Position numbers and translations under genes: made by a program. The notes under the pieces were generated by a model that had not been told where the DNA came from, ran no database searches, and saw only the letters and a program-made list of their open reading frames with translations. Shown piece by piece: positions 11,401-21,072 of a stretch of DNA of 21,496 nt. Within the stretch, counting starts at the first letter, position 1; each line of letters opens with the position of its first letter. The stretch lies in NCBI GenBank assembly GCA_010014835.2, contig JAAAKB020000005.1, positions 262,527 to 284,022 of the forward strand, written 5' to 3'. The stretch is from Apostichopus leukothele (taxonomy: Eukaryota; Echinodermata; Holothuroidea; Aspidochirotida; Stichopodidae).

Positions 11401-14400
11401 CAGCATTGTCTAGTTATGGACATCTTGTAAATAAACCTTTCATTTTCGATAAGATAAAGTTCCATCTGTAAAGCATTTTAGATGGTCTCCCAACCTCATC
11501 ATTAACAGCAACAACTGACTGATCACTGCCAGTGAATCCTACATCCGTCCATACAGCTGCCTGTTTGTAAATCTGCTGAGTTTAGTTATGGTGCTAATAA
11601 GTTGTTGACTGTTGCCAGGGCACACTGGGGGGTATCTATCACCTTACAGCCCTGGGGTTCTAGCGGGTGTTGTGTGACTGCACTTAAAAGGTATCTACAC
11701 ATCTGTATGCTTGTTATGAGGCACCAGTGTACAGTGGGAATCATAAATGTACCAAATTACAGTATTTGGACCTAATTTGGACTGAAAGTTTTTAAGAATA
11801 AGCAGAGCTGATAAAAAAAGCATTCTACCACAGCCAGTGATATATACACATCTCTCCATCCAGTGACAATGTAAATGTAGTCCATTCTTGATACAGGATC
11901 TTATTGATATCATAGATGAGGCCCAATTAATACCCTGAACTAATTAATAATTTATTACATGACAATAGGTGGGAATATATATCATTATATCAAGATACAG
12001 ATGATTATACCATGTATAACAACACTGTTGACACACACACTGAGCTAATGCCCTGTACCCCTTTAAACTACCAGGGGTTTGTATTTCAGCTTACAACCCT
12101 GGGAGAAGGCAGAACCAGAGGTTGCTTCATTCATCACCTGACTGGGAAAAAAGATCACGGGCAATAACAGAGCTAGCCTTATTTATTCCAACTTTTATCA
12201 TATGAACTCAAAACCAACTGCCTGTTTTGCAGATCTACTTACATGACAAGATATAAATGAGGTCAGTTCAGGTCAACATTGTGCACCCCTGGAGAGCTGT
12301 AGCATCATCCATTCATAAGGGGTGAAGGACAGAATCTCTGTTCTTGCCAAAGAAGAGTTGTTTACTGACTGGTACTGTTATCAGACACATGGCATATATC
12401 AAAATGATGGTTGGGGAAGGAAGTGAAATTGACAGAGTATTTACATCTGCACTGACAGAAAGACTACCAAACAATCTGATTCTCAAAATGGCAGAACATA
12501 TTTGTGACAGGTTGTAATTGGAAGGGAGAAGCTGGTGAAGGGGATCTGGTTTCTGGTTGTTTTGGAAGATAGTTTCGAGAAAAGTTTAGGTCGTCAAAAT
12601 CATACATGTCTGACACTAGCTCCTTGTAACACACCCTAAACAGTTGAACCACTAAATGCAGGGAACCCTGTCACCATCCTTGAAGAAAAAAGAAAGAATC
12701 CCTCAATTTCAAAAGAATTAATTTATTGTGGAAGCAATATTTGGTCCAATTGCAGTGTAATATCAAAATTGTCTTACAGTTTCTTTAAATTATGCCACTG
12801 TGTAGTTAACACTAACAGGTGGTATCTTGAATTAGCCAATCAGGGTGTGTGGGTAGTTGTCAGTGAACTACTAATAAAACCCACAGACATGTTGTGCTAT
12901 ACACCACGCTAGTTCACAGTATGACAAAAGCTACTACAATATTACTAGTACAGTAAAATTGTAAGTAGTATTCTTGTGTTGAATGAAAGTAAAGAATACT
13001 GTCATTTTCTCTTTTCAGTAGCATTAGTTTGATCCCAGATGTAAGTAAATAGACCCCAATTGTATGTTAAATGTTCAGTAGATGGGTTTCACATTGTCTG
13101 ATTTTAAGCACCCAACCAAAACAATGTATGTGAACGATATTGATAATAGTGTTATTCAGTTGTCACATAACACACCAACTGAATATATAACCATTGCGGG
13201 TATTTCTGTTGGTATTTTTACCCACAGCTCCTTTAATTGGTCTAATGAGTCAGATTTGCAGACCACAGCCAGCTTAAATCATGTCAGAACCTGTTGGAAA
13301 GTTTTCCCTACAAGTCTAGGCTTGTTGTAAGCAAGTTGCAACCATACCACATCAAGTGTTGTGCAACTGTAATATAAAGATTTGTCAACTGTTTTGTCAT
13401 ATCAGTCAATCCAAACACTACAGACATTAACTGTTTAGCTGTTCTTAGTTACCTACATGGTCAGGTATTTTCCAAAGCTTTAAATAGGGTTTACATCAAA
13501 ACACTTTAATATTGTTGCACGTTTGATTAGTCGGAAGGCTTATAAACCCTGTGTTATGGCATACAGTGTGATGCATGGCTGTTTCCCATCTGGGAGTTTC
13601 CCAATTATGTAATTGTTGCCCTGCACAAACCATATGGCGTGATCAAGCAATTGGGAATTTTTTATTGCAAAAGGAATGCTGCCACATCAGCGTTGGTGTT
13701 GCAATTGTGTACTCAAAAGGAACTGGTGGGCTGGGTTTGTTTATTGAACTGGCAAACTTGAACTTGTAGATGGTTGTATTGTGTATCCATGGACAAAATG
13801 GCATGCAGGGTATTACCATTAGCATCCAACTATTTTTAGTTTGCTGTTTGTTGTACTGTAGTTATCAGCCTTTGAACAAGCAAGGAATTTGTACCAGTTG
13901 TTTATCTAGTGATAAGCTTTGGGGTGGATGGTAGGTTGAAAGAAATTGACGCATGAAGTCTTGTGCCATAAAAAGTCTCATTTTTTTTTTTTATATATCA
14001 AACACCTACTGTAGATCTGCTTATACTTGACATGAAATACAGTGCAAAGTAAACTTATCGCTGTCAGAGTCCGTCTTAATAACTCGCTTCACTTTGCTTT
14101 AGGAAGCTGTTACCCAACTGTATATTAAGTTACTGTGTTATTGTTTTGAGTTATTGTTATGGATTCATACAGGACATATTCAATAGTTACACATGTTCTT
14201 TCATGTAGTAATTTTTTTGAGTGATCAAGCAATGCATTTGAGCTCTGTGATATCTTGAAATATTTTTAGCATTGCAAGAAAATTGGTACTAGCACCAGGA
14301 CCTTTTTACTCTCAGACAAAAATATTGTCCTTGGATAGTACTGTACAAGGTTAAATTTCCAAGCTGTGGAAAGGAGTGCTTGCTTGTTACTGTGGTTACA

Positions 14401-17400
14401 AAATACCTGCACATACTGTTACTCAATGGTATTGGATGACCAACCAACCTCATATTTTGTTTCTTTCTGCCTGGAAGTTTGCATTTGAAGTGTCTGTATA
14501 TGTTACCATCTCGATGGTTTCCAATTACAAAAACAACCATATCACATTACTCCATTAGATGTGTCAAATTAAGAATATGAACATTTCTGCATAGTGCAAA
14601 TTTATGTTTAAATAGTATGATAGCATGTAAACGGCACATACCATCATCAAAACGGTGAAATAGTTGCAATGTCCTTGCATCCATTTTCTATTACAGCTTT
14701 AATTGAATGGATCAGTGGCTTTCCTATTGGCCGCCCTCTTTCTACCTTCCTCTCTCTCCAGTCCTACCACCTTAGTTGGGACACTGAAACATCAGTTGGG
14801 ACACTGACACATGCTGTTCTTTGTCCCTATTATGAAACAGCGGGCTTGCAGTTGCACACCTTTCAATTTGAGATACCACCGAAAGAGTGTAGCTATACAT
14901 GAACCACACTTTAATATTTATTATTGTTTCTTTGTTTTGCAGGAGGGCACATTTGAGAAATTGCTTTGAGAGACTTAAAGAAATTGTTCCAGTACAAACA
15001 GATGCTCCAAGACACACAACACTAGGACTACTTACCAATGCCAAAACTTACATTGGAGTAAGTGTAGCACTTTGTATGTTATGATAGGGTAGTGGGGAAT
15101 GGGGGGGGGGTGCAGTGAACTGTCACCATGTCAAGGCGATTGGTCAGTGAGCACTTCATGTTGAGTCGTTACCTAGCGTTAGAAACTGTCTCTTCTGGGT
15201 TTAACAGTAGTCTGCTAACAAAAAGATCTCTTGTTATCGTAGGACATTTGTAGTAACTTCTACACAAGGCTTTAAAGATAGTCTGTAATGGGTGAGATAG
15301 ATTGCTTAAATTTGTTGGCAGCCATGAAACAACATGTTCAAAACTACACATGCCTATAGGTTTGTGTTATTGCCCAATGCTAGCTTCCTGTTTTGACTGA
15401 ATTCGCTTCCTGCATGGGTTTTGCATGGAATAAACCACCATCTGTATTAGCGAATCATGTGACCCGTGTTTGGATTTCACTTGTAAACAAACACTGCTTG
15501 TGAATCTGTGGCAAAGCTGTGAATGGGAAGTACATTTGCGCACAATGGTGCTTAGATCAATATTAAAACAATAGCCATTTGGCAAAATGCTCATAGTCAA
15601 AGATAGGCCTATATATATGGGGAAAAACAACAGAACAATACGAGGAGTCTCGTTGGCAATTGGAAGCACGGACAGGATGGACAAGGTCAAGTGGATAGAA
15701 AAGCTATAAATGATCGGGTTTTAATGAAGGGGAATATTTCTAAAAACAACATTACAGTCAGGCATATAGTGGAGGTCAGTCATTACTTTACTGCATTTGT
15801 TTTGACACTCTAAAATACATAGCTTGTGATTCACCATACTGACAAAACATCTGGTATTGTGGTCTTTTGCTTCAGCTCTGGAAATGAAGTTCCTGCCTTT
15901 TAAAAAACAGCACTCTTTTCACTTGTACCAGGAGTCGCCCCCATAATAGAGCGTGGGCACTCAAAAATGTTATTTCACTGAGCTGATACACTTTCAGCAG
16001 CCCTAGTTTCCCACACATCAGAAGTGATAGCATGTGATCATGAAAATTGTTTGTCTACTGGAGGGGGTATCATTGAGGAACCAGTTTGCTAGAAACATGA
16101 TAAGAGGGCAATTGTTAATTCTCAAAAAGAATTTAATGAAATGATTTCATTAGCTCCAGTACTTTGAAATTCTATACTTGATTTTTTTCCCCCTAATTTT
16201 ACATCCATTGGCATATTACAAACTATCTCTGTTTGTGTATTCCTTTTATGTGCATTATTTTTCTGTTAGTCTGAATGTATCTTAGTTTGAGTGCACACTA
16301 TTAGTATTAACTAGTAATGACTCATACAGTACTAAATGCAGAGTTTGCAGTTTAATGATTGACTATAGATATAGATCTACAATTGTTTGACTGAGCCTGC
16401 CTATTTAACACGTCAGGCATACTCCAAATCTTTGAGCGTGTTGTAGCAGGTGAACTTGTTGTTTCACCTACACAGTAGAAGTCTTTGGAGGTGTGAAATA
16501 ATGTTTTTTTTTTTTTACTTTTTACAATAACCCAATATCAATCTCGATAATAGATAGACCTGTTGATTTTTAAAGGAAACCAGTTATCCAAGAAAGTAAA
16601 TTTGAAATGTCAGCATGTCCTTGTGTTTTGACATTGTGTTTTGACATTGTGTTTGACTTTCCTTGCATCATATATATATCCCCTGTCCTCCTCTTGAAAT
16701 ACCTCTCCCAGTCAGCCTTTCAGCACACCTGAAAACATGCCACAGATTTGTTGCTCTCGATAATCTTCAGGCAGGGTGTTACTTACTTAGTTCTAAGTTA
16801 TAATCTTTGTGCGTGGCAGATCGCCTGGCAATCCCTTACATTCAAATTAACTGCCTGCAGATTTTTAGAGTTGGATGACTCATCTGTCAACTAAAGACAA
16901 GCTGGTCTGTCCATAGAGGAGTTGTGTACAAATTCACCGTGGGTGAACTACAGATTCCTGCATGCATTGCAATGTAGGATTGCTGGGCATTTGCCAAGCA
17001 TGAAGGAGGAGACCATAAGGTTCTCTTCAGTTAGTATAATCATTCTTGGTGTAGAGATAGGTCTCCCTTGCACAAGTGCTGTGATTGTGTCTTGTTTAAT
17101 AGTAAGCTGTATTTCAGGGGGGGGGGGCACAAACATATTACTGAGAGAATGCAGGTCATATATGACATGAATGTTGATTATGAAAGTCAAAAACAATCTG
17201 AGTTGTTTGTTGGATGGCTGGCTATCCAGAGTGCCACGTGTCTCCATTCCAGAGTAAATCTAGTGGTAAACAATAAACATGATCTGTGGCAGCATGCAAC
17301 AACTTCAGTGATCATGGAGTCTTTCAGATATCAAATTGGTATGGAACCATGGATACAAATGTCAAGTTGCCACATGGTTTTCAAGCTGTTTGCAGAATGC

Positions 17401-19850
17401 TGTTGCCACAAGGTCATGTTTGAAATGCTTCCCAATTTTGGCCTTTGCTATTCTTTGATCTCTTAGAGATATACAGAGCAGTATCAAACAAAGTGAATCA
17501 ATTTTAACTTCCACTCAGTTGATGGTCTTCATCAGGTTTCTGTTTCTTTGATTTTGCTGCTTTTGGAGCCAAAAGACATCCTAACATATTGTGGCCTTGT
17601 CCTTACCATTTATCTGGCAAGCCCTGCACTTGAAAGCTATAGTTATAAATCATCCTCTTGTCATGTGTAACCTAGGCAAGGCCAAGATTAAATAGGTTGC
17701 ATTGTGTGGTTGTTGAATGGGGGGAGAGCAATTTCCTTGTGTTGTCTCTTTGTGAACTATTGGTCTGATAATTGCAGGAAGGTTACTATATGGCCTCCCA
17801 CTGTTCTGATTTCCAAACCCTTCATTATTGGGATCTTTACAAACTGGAATGCTCGGTGGTTTAACCATGGAGCTATCTGTTTATAGCTCCATGGTTTAAC
17901 CGGTAGAAATAATTCCAGTCTTTAGCTGAGCCTGTACACTGACTGGGACATGCTGATGGCTATCTGTCTTTAATTTGTGGTTGCACAATGAACAGTACAA
18001 TATGCAAAGACAGTCAAACTGATCATTGTGGCTGTTCTAGTCCATTTATGGCAAAAGGTTAAGCTAACCTGGTGGCAATGCTAAAGCTGAAGGAAAGCAG
18101 TGTACAGTTTGCTAGGACGACAATTTTTAGACTTGTGCTTACGGAAATCAACCAAGAACATTTCTTTTAATAATATATCAAGCGTTCTGAATATTAAATG
18201 AGTTTTCTTTATACTCACTGATATTTTTTTTAAATGATTGTGCTTTGATTTCCAGCCAGATCACATGATGCAACTACTGTGCATGTTTCTTACTATCCAT
18301 TTTCCTTTGGCTTCTTCCTACTCTCAGAATTTACAAGAGAAAGAAAAAAGATATGACCTACAGAAGGAAAATTTGAGCAGAGAACAGAGATATCTTGCCC
18401 GGAGGCTTGAACAACTTCAGAACAGATTCAGGGGCAAGCAGAGACAGGACAGTACAGGAAGTGTGGTGGTCTCAGATCATGACTCGGAGAAAGGTAATTA
18501 CTGAGACAGAGAAGTTCCCCACTGAGCTACAGATGTACTGGCTGTACAATGTCCACATTGTTCATTGAGTGTCTTGCCACAGCTTGGGTTGGTCGAGTAA
18601 CTAGACAATTTAGTTGCAGTCACAAATTCAAGTTGGGATTTGAGTAGCTCGACGACTCCTGTTCATTCAAAAATCTCTACTGCTATATATACTACCCGAC
18701 CCACACCTTTCATATCCTTCCTCTTTCGTATTTTGGGTCAAACTGAGTTGATCAGTCAGGAACTAATGTTTTTAATAATAATTTGTGGAAATGGACTCTT
18801 TCAAAAGGTCAAGTACTATTGCTACATAATAGAGAAAATAAGCAATGGCAAAATAAGCACAGGCAAAAAACAGGGGGTGGGGTCAGTGTCCCATTGCATG
18901 GCTTAAAGGGTCTTCATTAACATTAAAAGCTATAGGAACTATTCCAATATTGTGTCATCTTTTGGATGCTGTTTCTGATTAAAAGAGGTTTATGCTACAC
19001 AAGTTGTTCAGTTCCCCACACTAGATAAACAGCTATAAGCTGGCCTTGCTGATCCTACAGGATTGTTGTCCCTTTTCAACAGTACATGAAAGAACACAAA
19101 ACCATTGGATTCATTTTCACTCTCTATTGACCACAGACAGAGCTGTTTCTGCCCTCTTGTAACCTCATGTTTGTTTTCTTTTCTGGAAAAGTGGTCCAAG
19201 TGGGAATTTCCCAAGATGACTTTTTTCCTTTGCTAAAAAATGCAAACTAATTTTTCTGGCAGCTTGGGCATCTTGGGAGCCTTCTTTTGAATTTGCTGAG
19301 GAAAGTTCTGTTTAGACTGGTTCAGTCCATTTGCAATTTGTCAGTATTAATCCTCTTGAGATTGAACCCTATCTGAAAGAATGCATGAGCTGTGCATAGG
19401 AGACTGACCTCATCACTGAACAGGAAGAAAAGATAGAGAATGGTTTCAGATATTACCATGCTTTCAGATATTACCATGCTTTCTGAGCATGTCATACGAA
19501 ACCACTAAAGGCAATATCAGTTGTTTGGTAAGGTTTTGGGGGCCATTTAAGAAGGAAGTGTGATGATTGTAACATTTTATGTCTGTTTTAAGAAAAACTT
19601 GGCTGTCAAGATTCTGTTCGGGAATGTGGAAGAGAAAAGTTATGTAAACGGTTGTTGGTAGGTTGATTATTTAACTCTTGACCTCTTCCTTTATATTAAT
19701 CTTGTGAATTTGTCTGGTTTCTTTACAGATGAAATAGACATCGTAGGGTACAACAGTGACAGCGATGAGAGGGGACTCGGATCAGACCTCAGCAACAGCG
19801 ATGGTGGACAAACAGTCATGTCCAGAGGTGAACTGCCGTTGCACCTATGA
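1746..19850 (+). CDS. MXI1: MAX dimerization protein, MXD/MXI1-like bHLH-zipper repressor (six exons, 194 aa)
   Basis: Spliced CDS: 1746-1815, 2045-2123, 3234-3266, 14943-15057, 18328-18493, 19729-19850 (70+79+33+115+166+122 = 585 nt). All junctions have GT/AG and keep the frame. Residues 5-23 form the SIN3-interaction helix ([15 protein letters not shown]), followed by the family motif EHGYASSLP (24-32). Residues 38-45 are a basic cluster that may be a nuclear signal. The basic region [16 protein letters not shown] (51-66) has the His54/Glu56/Arg61-62 pattern expected for E-box contact. Helix 1, loop and helix 2 run to about residue 99 and include RHTTLGLL (84-91). The zipper has heptads at L101, Y108, L115, L122 and L129. 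The tail is Ser/Asp-rich with DSTGS (140-144). Vertebrate MXI1 is somewhat longer (about 228 aa), mainly in the linker and tail. Family role: nuclear MAX partner, E-box binding, SIN3-HDAC recruitment, antagonism of MYC. MXI1 versus MXD1 assignment is uncertain; this may be the single invertebrate MXD. Confidence 0.95.
1816..2044 (+). other. Intron 1 (229 nt)
   Basis: Splits codon 24 after its first base. Begins GTAAGT and ends TTCCTTTGCAG. No other feature seen; reverse-strand ORFs crossing it are chance frames. Confidence 0.88.
2045..2123 (+). CDS. MXI1: MXD/MXI1-like exon 2: EHGYASSLP motif and basic linker
   Basis: The acceptor is TTCCTTTGCAG ending at 2044; the donor GTGGGT starts at 2124. 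The exon completes codon 24 (E) and encodes the diagnostic EHGYASSLP, then [17 protein letters not shown] and two bases of the next codon. The Lys/Arg cluster KRKARTKR (38-45) is a plausible nuclear localisation signal. The linker between SIN3 helix and basic region is shorter than in human MXI1, which has a longer Ser/Pro-rich stretch here. Confidence 0.93.
2124..3233 (+). other. Intron 2 (1110 nt)
   Basis: Splits codon 50 after its second base. AT-rich sequence without a recognisable gene, RNA or repeat; several AGGCCTA words recur (for example near 2148, 2823 and 3126). Confidence 0.88.
3234..3266 (+). CDS. MXI1: MXD/MXI1-like exon 3: 33-nt micro-exon with the DNA-contacting basic region
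   Basis: The acceptor is GATTTTCTTTACAG ending at 3233; the donor GTAGGG starts at 3267. The exon is only 33 nt, so gene finders may miss it. It encodes the end of codon 50 (S), then [10 protein letters not shown] and two bases of R61. [10 protein letters not shown] is identical to the same stretch of human MXI1 as I recall it. It holds His54 and Glu56, which in bHLH-zipper proteins of this class read the CACGTG half-site. Both flanking junctions split a codon after its second base, so skipping the exon keeps the frame but removes 11 residues of the basic region. Confidence 0.93.
3407..3452. repeat. Imperfect palindrome with 17-nt arms
   Basis: CATGAATTATGAATGAG (3407-3423) faces CTCATGCATAATTCATG (3436-3452) with one mismatch and a 12-nt loop. 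GAGGGTATTG also occurs twice as a direct repeat, at 3421-3430 and 3452-3461. Confidence 0.8.
4599..4614. repeat. C-run interrupted by one T (G-rich on the - strand)
   Basis: A run of 15 C with a single T at 4608. On the minus strand it reads as two G-runs of six and nine, followed by TTGG, so a G-quadruplex is possible. Confidence 0.8.
5402..5435. repeat. (AT)17 microsatellite
   Basis: Uninterrupted AT dinucleotides over 34 nt, preceded by an imperfect TATATAC stretch. Likely length-polymorphic. Confidence 0.97.
9676..9698. repeat. Short perfect hairpin CGCACATG/CATGTGCG
   Basis: Eight-base perfect arms at 9676-9683 and 9691-9698 flank a 7-nt loop GGCATGT. Too short to call functional. Confidence 0.6.
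12071..12102. repeat. Hairpin CCAGGGGTTTGTA / TACAACCCTGG
   Basis: Arms at 12071-12083 and 12092-12102 pair with small bulges around an 8-nt loop. A related word pair (CCAGGG ... CTTACAGCCCTGGGG) occurs at 11615-11656, suggesting diverged copies of one repeat. Confidence 0.5.
14774..14813. repeat. Tandem duplication of a 20-bp unit
   Basis: AGTTGGGACACTGAAACATC at 14774-14793 is followed directly by a copy with two differences at 14794-14813. It lies 130 bases upstream of exon 4. Confidence 0.85.
14943..15057 (+). CDS. MXI1: MXD/MXI1-like exon 4: helix 1, loop and helix 2
   Basis: The acceptor is TTTCTTTGTTTTGCAG ending at 14942; the donor GTAAGT starts at 15058. The exon completes R61 and encodes [16 protein letters not shown] (62-77), the loop VQTDAP and [16 protein letters not shown] (84-99), ending in phase 0. 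Loop length equals that of human MXI1 (LGPDCT in the same place). Deviations from vertebrate family members include N67 and F69 in helix 1 (vertebrates L and L) and G99 where vertebrates have Lys at the helix 2/zipper join. Confidence 0.95.
16621..16657. repeat. Tandem repeat of TTGTGTTTTGACA (about 2.8 copies)
   Basis: Two exact 13-nt copies (16621-16633, 16634-16646) and a partial third with one T deleted. Confidence 0.9.
17843..17919. repeat. Long imperfect hairpin (inverted repeat), miRNA-precursor-sized
   Basis: The inner stem is GGTTTAACCATGGAGCTAT (17858-17876) against ATAGCTCCATGGTTTAACC (17883-17901), 18 of 19 pairing, with a 6-nt loop CTGTTT. After an internal bulge (7 nt left, 10 nt right) the pairing resumes as ACTGGAAT (17843-17850) with ATTCCAGT (17912-17919). 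Total about 77 nt. It could be a palindromic repeat remnant or an RNA hairpin. Confidence 0.8.
18328..18493 (+). CDS. MXI1: MXD/MXI1-like exon 5: leucine zipper and start of acidic tail
   Basis: The acceptor is CTTCTTCCTACTCTCAG ending at 18327; the donor GTAATT starts at 18494. The exon begins in phase 0 with [16 protein letters not shown] and continues [15 protein letters not shown]. This aligns without gaps with the human MXI1 zipper ([31 protein letters not shown] in two blocks). Heptad positions are L101, Y108, L115, L122 and L129, with Tyr replacing one leucine. [16 protein letters not shown] follows, matching the family DSIGST block. An in-frame upstream acceptor exists at 18255 (see findings). 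Confidence 0.94.
18494..19728 (+). other. Intron 5 (1235 nt)
   Basis: Splits codon 155 after its first base. Retention would add three residues (GNY) and stop at TGA 18502-18504, removing the acidic tail. It contains an 18-bp tandem duplication at 19444-19479; no gene seen. Confidence 0.87.
19444..19479. repeat. Exact tandem duplication of an 18-bp unit
   Basis: TTTCAGATATTACCATGC occurs twice head to tail at 19444-19461 and 19462-19479, then TTTCTGAG. Exactness suggests a recent slippage or duplication event. Confidence 0.95.
19729..19850 (+). CDS. MXI1: MXD/MXI1-like exon 6: acidic C-terminal tail and stop
   Basis: The acceptor is GGTTTCTTTACAG ending at 19728. The exon completes codon 155 (D) and encodes [19 protein letters not shown] and a Ser/Gly-rich end, terminating at TGA 19848-19850. 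The start matches the family block REEIEVDVEST / REEIDVDVEST. The [12 protein letters not shown] segment resembles the vertebrate IGSDEGYSS block. The final residues [10 protein letters not shown] have no counterpart I recognise. Acidic Ser-Asp repeats look like casein kinase 2 targets, which is inference. Confidence 0.92.
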
Positions 19851-20350
19851 CCAGACATCAGTGCTAACTCCACTTCAACTTGCTGCATTGAAAGACATTT
19901 GTCCCAGAGATTTGTGAGAGAGAAACGTACGGGGGTCTGTAGTGAGATGGTGGTTCCAGATGGGTTTAGGAATAATGATTGGCCTCATTTTGGTGGACAA
20001 TTTTTGCCAGGAAAAAAAAAGAGAAAAGTTTGTAAGGGAAAAATTGGATACAAAAAAATGTTATGTAGGAAAAAGTGCCTGCTCAAATTTAAAACGAAAC
20101 CTTATGTTTTATTCTCTCTCTTTTTTTTAAAACATGGAGGTGTTGCCAGTTAACATCGGGAACCGGTTATTAATAATTGTGTGGACCAAAGCTTTTTTTT
20201 CTTCCGCACTTCTTTTGGTGGGAAATTGTCAGTGTGTTGTGATAAGATTCCTGAAAATGGCGATAAGGAAAGGATTCACTTACTTTACCAAAACAAGTTT
20301 TCTGCAAGTTTTATTCAACCAATTCGAAATAAATCATACAGTATTTGGTG
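19851..20350 (+). other. 3' untranslated region (to the proximal poly(A) signal)
   Basis: Non-coding sequence after the TGA at 19848-19850. It is A/T-rich with A-runs around 20011-20060 and T-runs at 20121 and 20193. Its end is set by the AATAAA at 20328; cleavage 10-30 nt later would give a UTR of about 500 nt. Small overlapping ORFs here have no recognisable features. Confidence 0.6.
20328..20333 (+). terminator. Polyadenylation signal AATAAA (proximal)
   Basis: Canonical AATAAA 478 nt after the stop codon, followed by the GU-rich GTATTTGGTGTCTCT at 20341-20355, as expected of a cleavage site. Confidence 0.65.
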
Positions 20351-20458
20351 TCTCTACCTTGACATAAAGGTTGTATTCAAAGTGAAATGTAGAATGAAGA
20401 AATACAGGAATGGCTTTTAGACTCACAAACTGAGTGGTTTCCAAAAATTTGCAAATTC

Positions 20459-20472
20459 TTTTTTTTTTTTTT
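20459..20472. repeat. T-run of 14
   Basis: Uninterrupted poly(T) between the two candidate poly(A) signals. Confidence 0.9.
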
Positions 20473-20655
20473 CAATGGGAAATGAGAGATTAGATTGTGC
20501 AGGTTTTCCTGACTGGTTTGAAAATGGTCATTTTTTGCTACCCGTGGATAACAGCAGTCTTAGGACAGACATTCTGTAATATGAGTGGTTTTGTTTTAAT
20601 GTATCAAGGGCCGTGCCCAATTTTGACTGGCTCAGTCCTGGAAAATTATTTCTAT

Positions 20656-20661
20656 ATTAAA
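20656..20661 (+). terminator. Polyadenylation signal variant ATTAAA (distal)
   Basis: ATTAAA followed at once by TGAGTGTGTTTT, a GU-rich downstream element. It would extend the 3' UTR to about 830 nt. Confidence 0.4.
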
Positions 20662-20938
20662 TGAGTGTGTTTTAGAAATCCCAAGTACTAATGCAACAAT
20701 ATCTGTTGCAGTAGATGTAAAGTGACCAACACTGGGAGTAAATTACTTCATCTCATATACGAATACTCTGTATTCACTCCAGATCTTTCTTAAAAGTTTG
20801 AATAACTAAAGTGTGTGGAAGCATTTTTTCTGTAGTGCAAAAGAAAATCGATCCTTGTTTTTCAAACATCTCTTGATTCATTGCAAGTTGCCTCTGATAA
20901 AAGGACAGAAGTTGCCGGGATGAGTTAGGGTATGAGAA

Positions 20939-20954
20939 GGGGGGGGAGGGGGGC
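20939..20954 (+). repeat. G-rich run with quadruplex potential
   Basis: G-runs of eight and six separated by one A, followed by CGG. Intramolecular quadruplex formation is possible but untested. Confidence 0.7.
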
Positions 20955-21072
20955 GGTTTGGTAGAGAGAAACATGCATAGACTTTTGCCACAGTTGGAGG
21001 TACACAATATACTACTGCAAGCTAATACAACCATTTAGTTTGTTGCTGGTGATGCATTAGCGTGCGTGCCTT

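Larger units (their letters stand above)
3267..14942 (+). other. Intron 3 (11.7 kb), large and repeat-bearing
   Basis: Splits codon 61 after its second base, separating the micro-exon from helix 1. It holds an imperfect palindrome (3407-3452), a C-run (4599-4614), an (AT)n microsatellite (5402-5435), short hairpins (9676-9698, 12071-12102), a tandem 20-bp duplication (14774-14813) and two CACGTG E-boxes (7816, 8871). No ORF in it shows a recognisable protein. Large introns of this kind often hold enhancers, but nothing here demonstrates one. Confidence 0.85.
15058..18327 (+). other. Intron 4 (3270 nt)
   Basis: Phase 0 intron between helix 2 and the zipper. It contains G-runs (15101-15110 and 17117-17127), a 13-bp tandem repeat (16621-16657), a CACGTG at 17235-17240 and a long hairpin (17843-17919). 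A 132-codon ORF at 17068-17466 on the + strand overlaps a reverse ORF of 99 codons and has no recognisable features. The last 72 bases (18256-18327) are open in the coding frame. Confidence 0.87.

Noticed and set aside
14669-14902. 77-codon ORF just before exon 4 as an extra exon
   Set aside because: It carries an internal 20-bp tandem duplication, resembles no MXD sequence, and the exon 3 to exon 4 join is already complete and in frame.
15367-15690. 107-codon reverse-strand ORF in intron 4
   Set aside because: No recognisable protein, no promoter or splice signals; length is within chance for this much AT-rich DNA.
7816-17240. CACGTG E-boxes at 7816, 8871 and 17235 as an autoregulatory MXD/MYC network
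   Set aside because: Three sites in 21 kb are about what chance predicts for this base composition, and none lies in the promoter candidate.
17068-17466. 132-codon ORF in intron 4, the longest in the window
   Set aside because: No recognised family or motif; it overlaps other chance ORFs on both strands and lies next to a G-run inside an intron.
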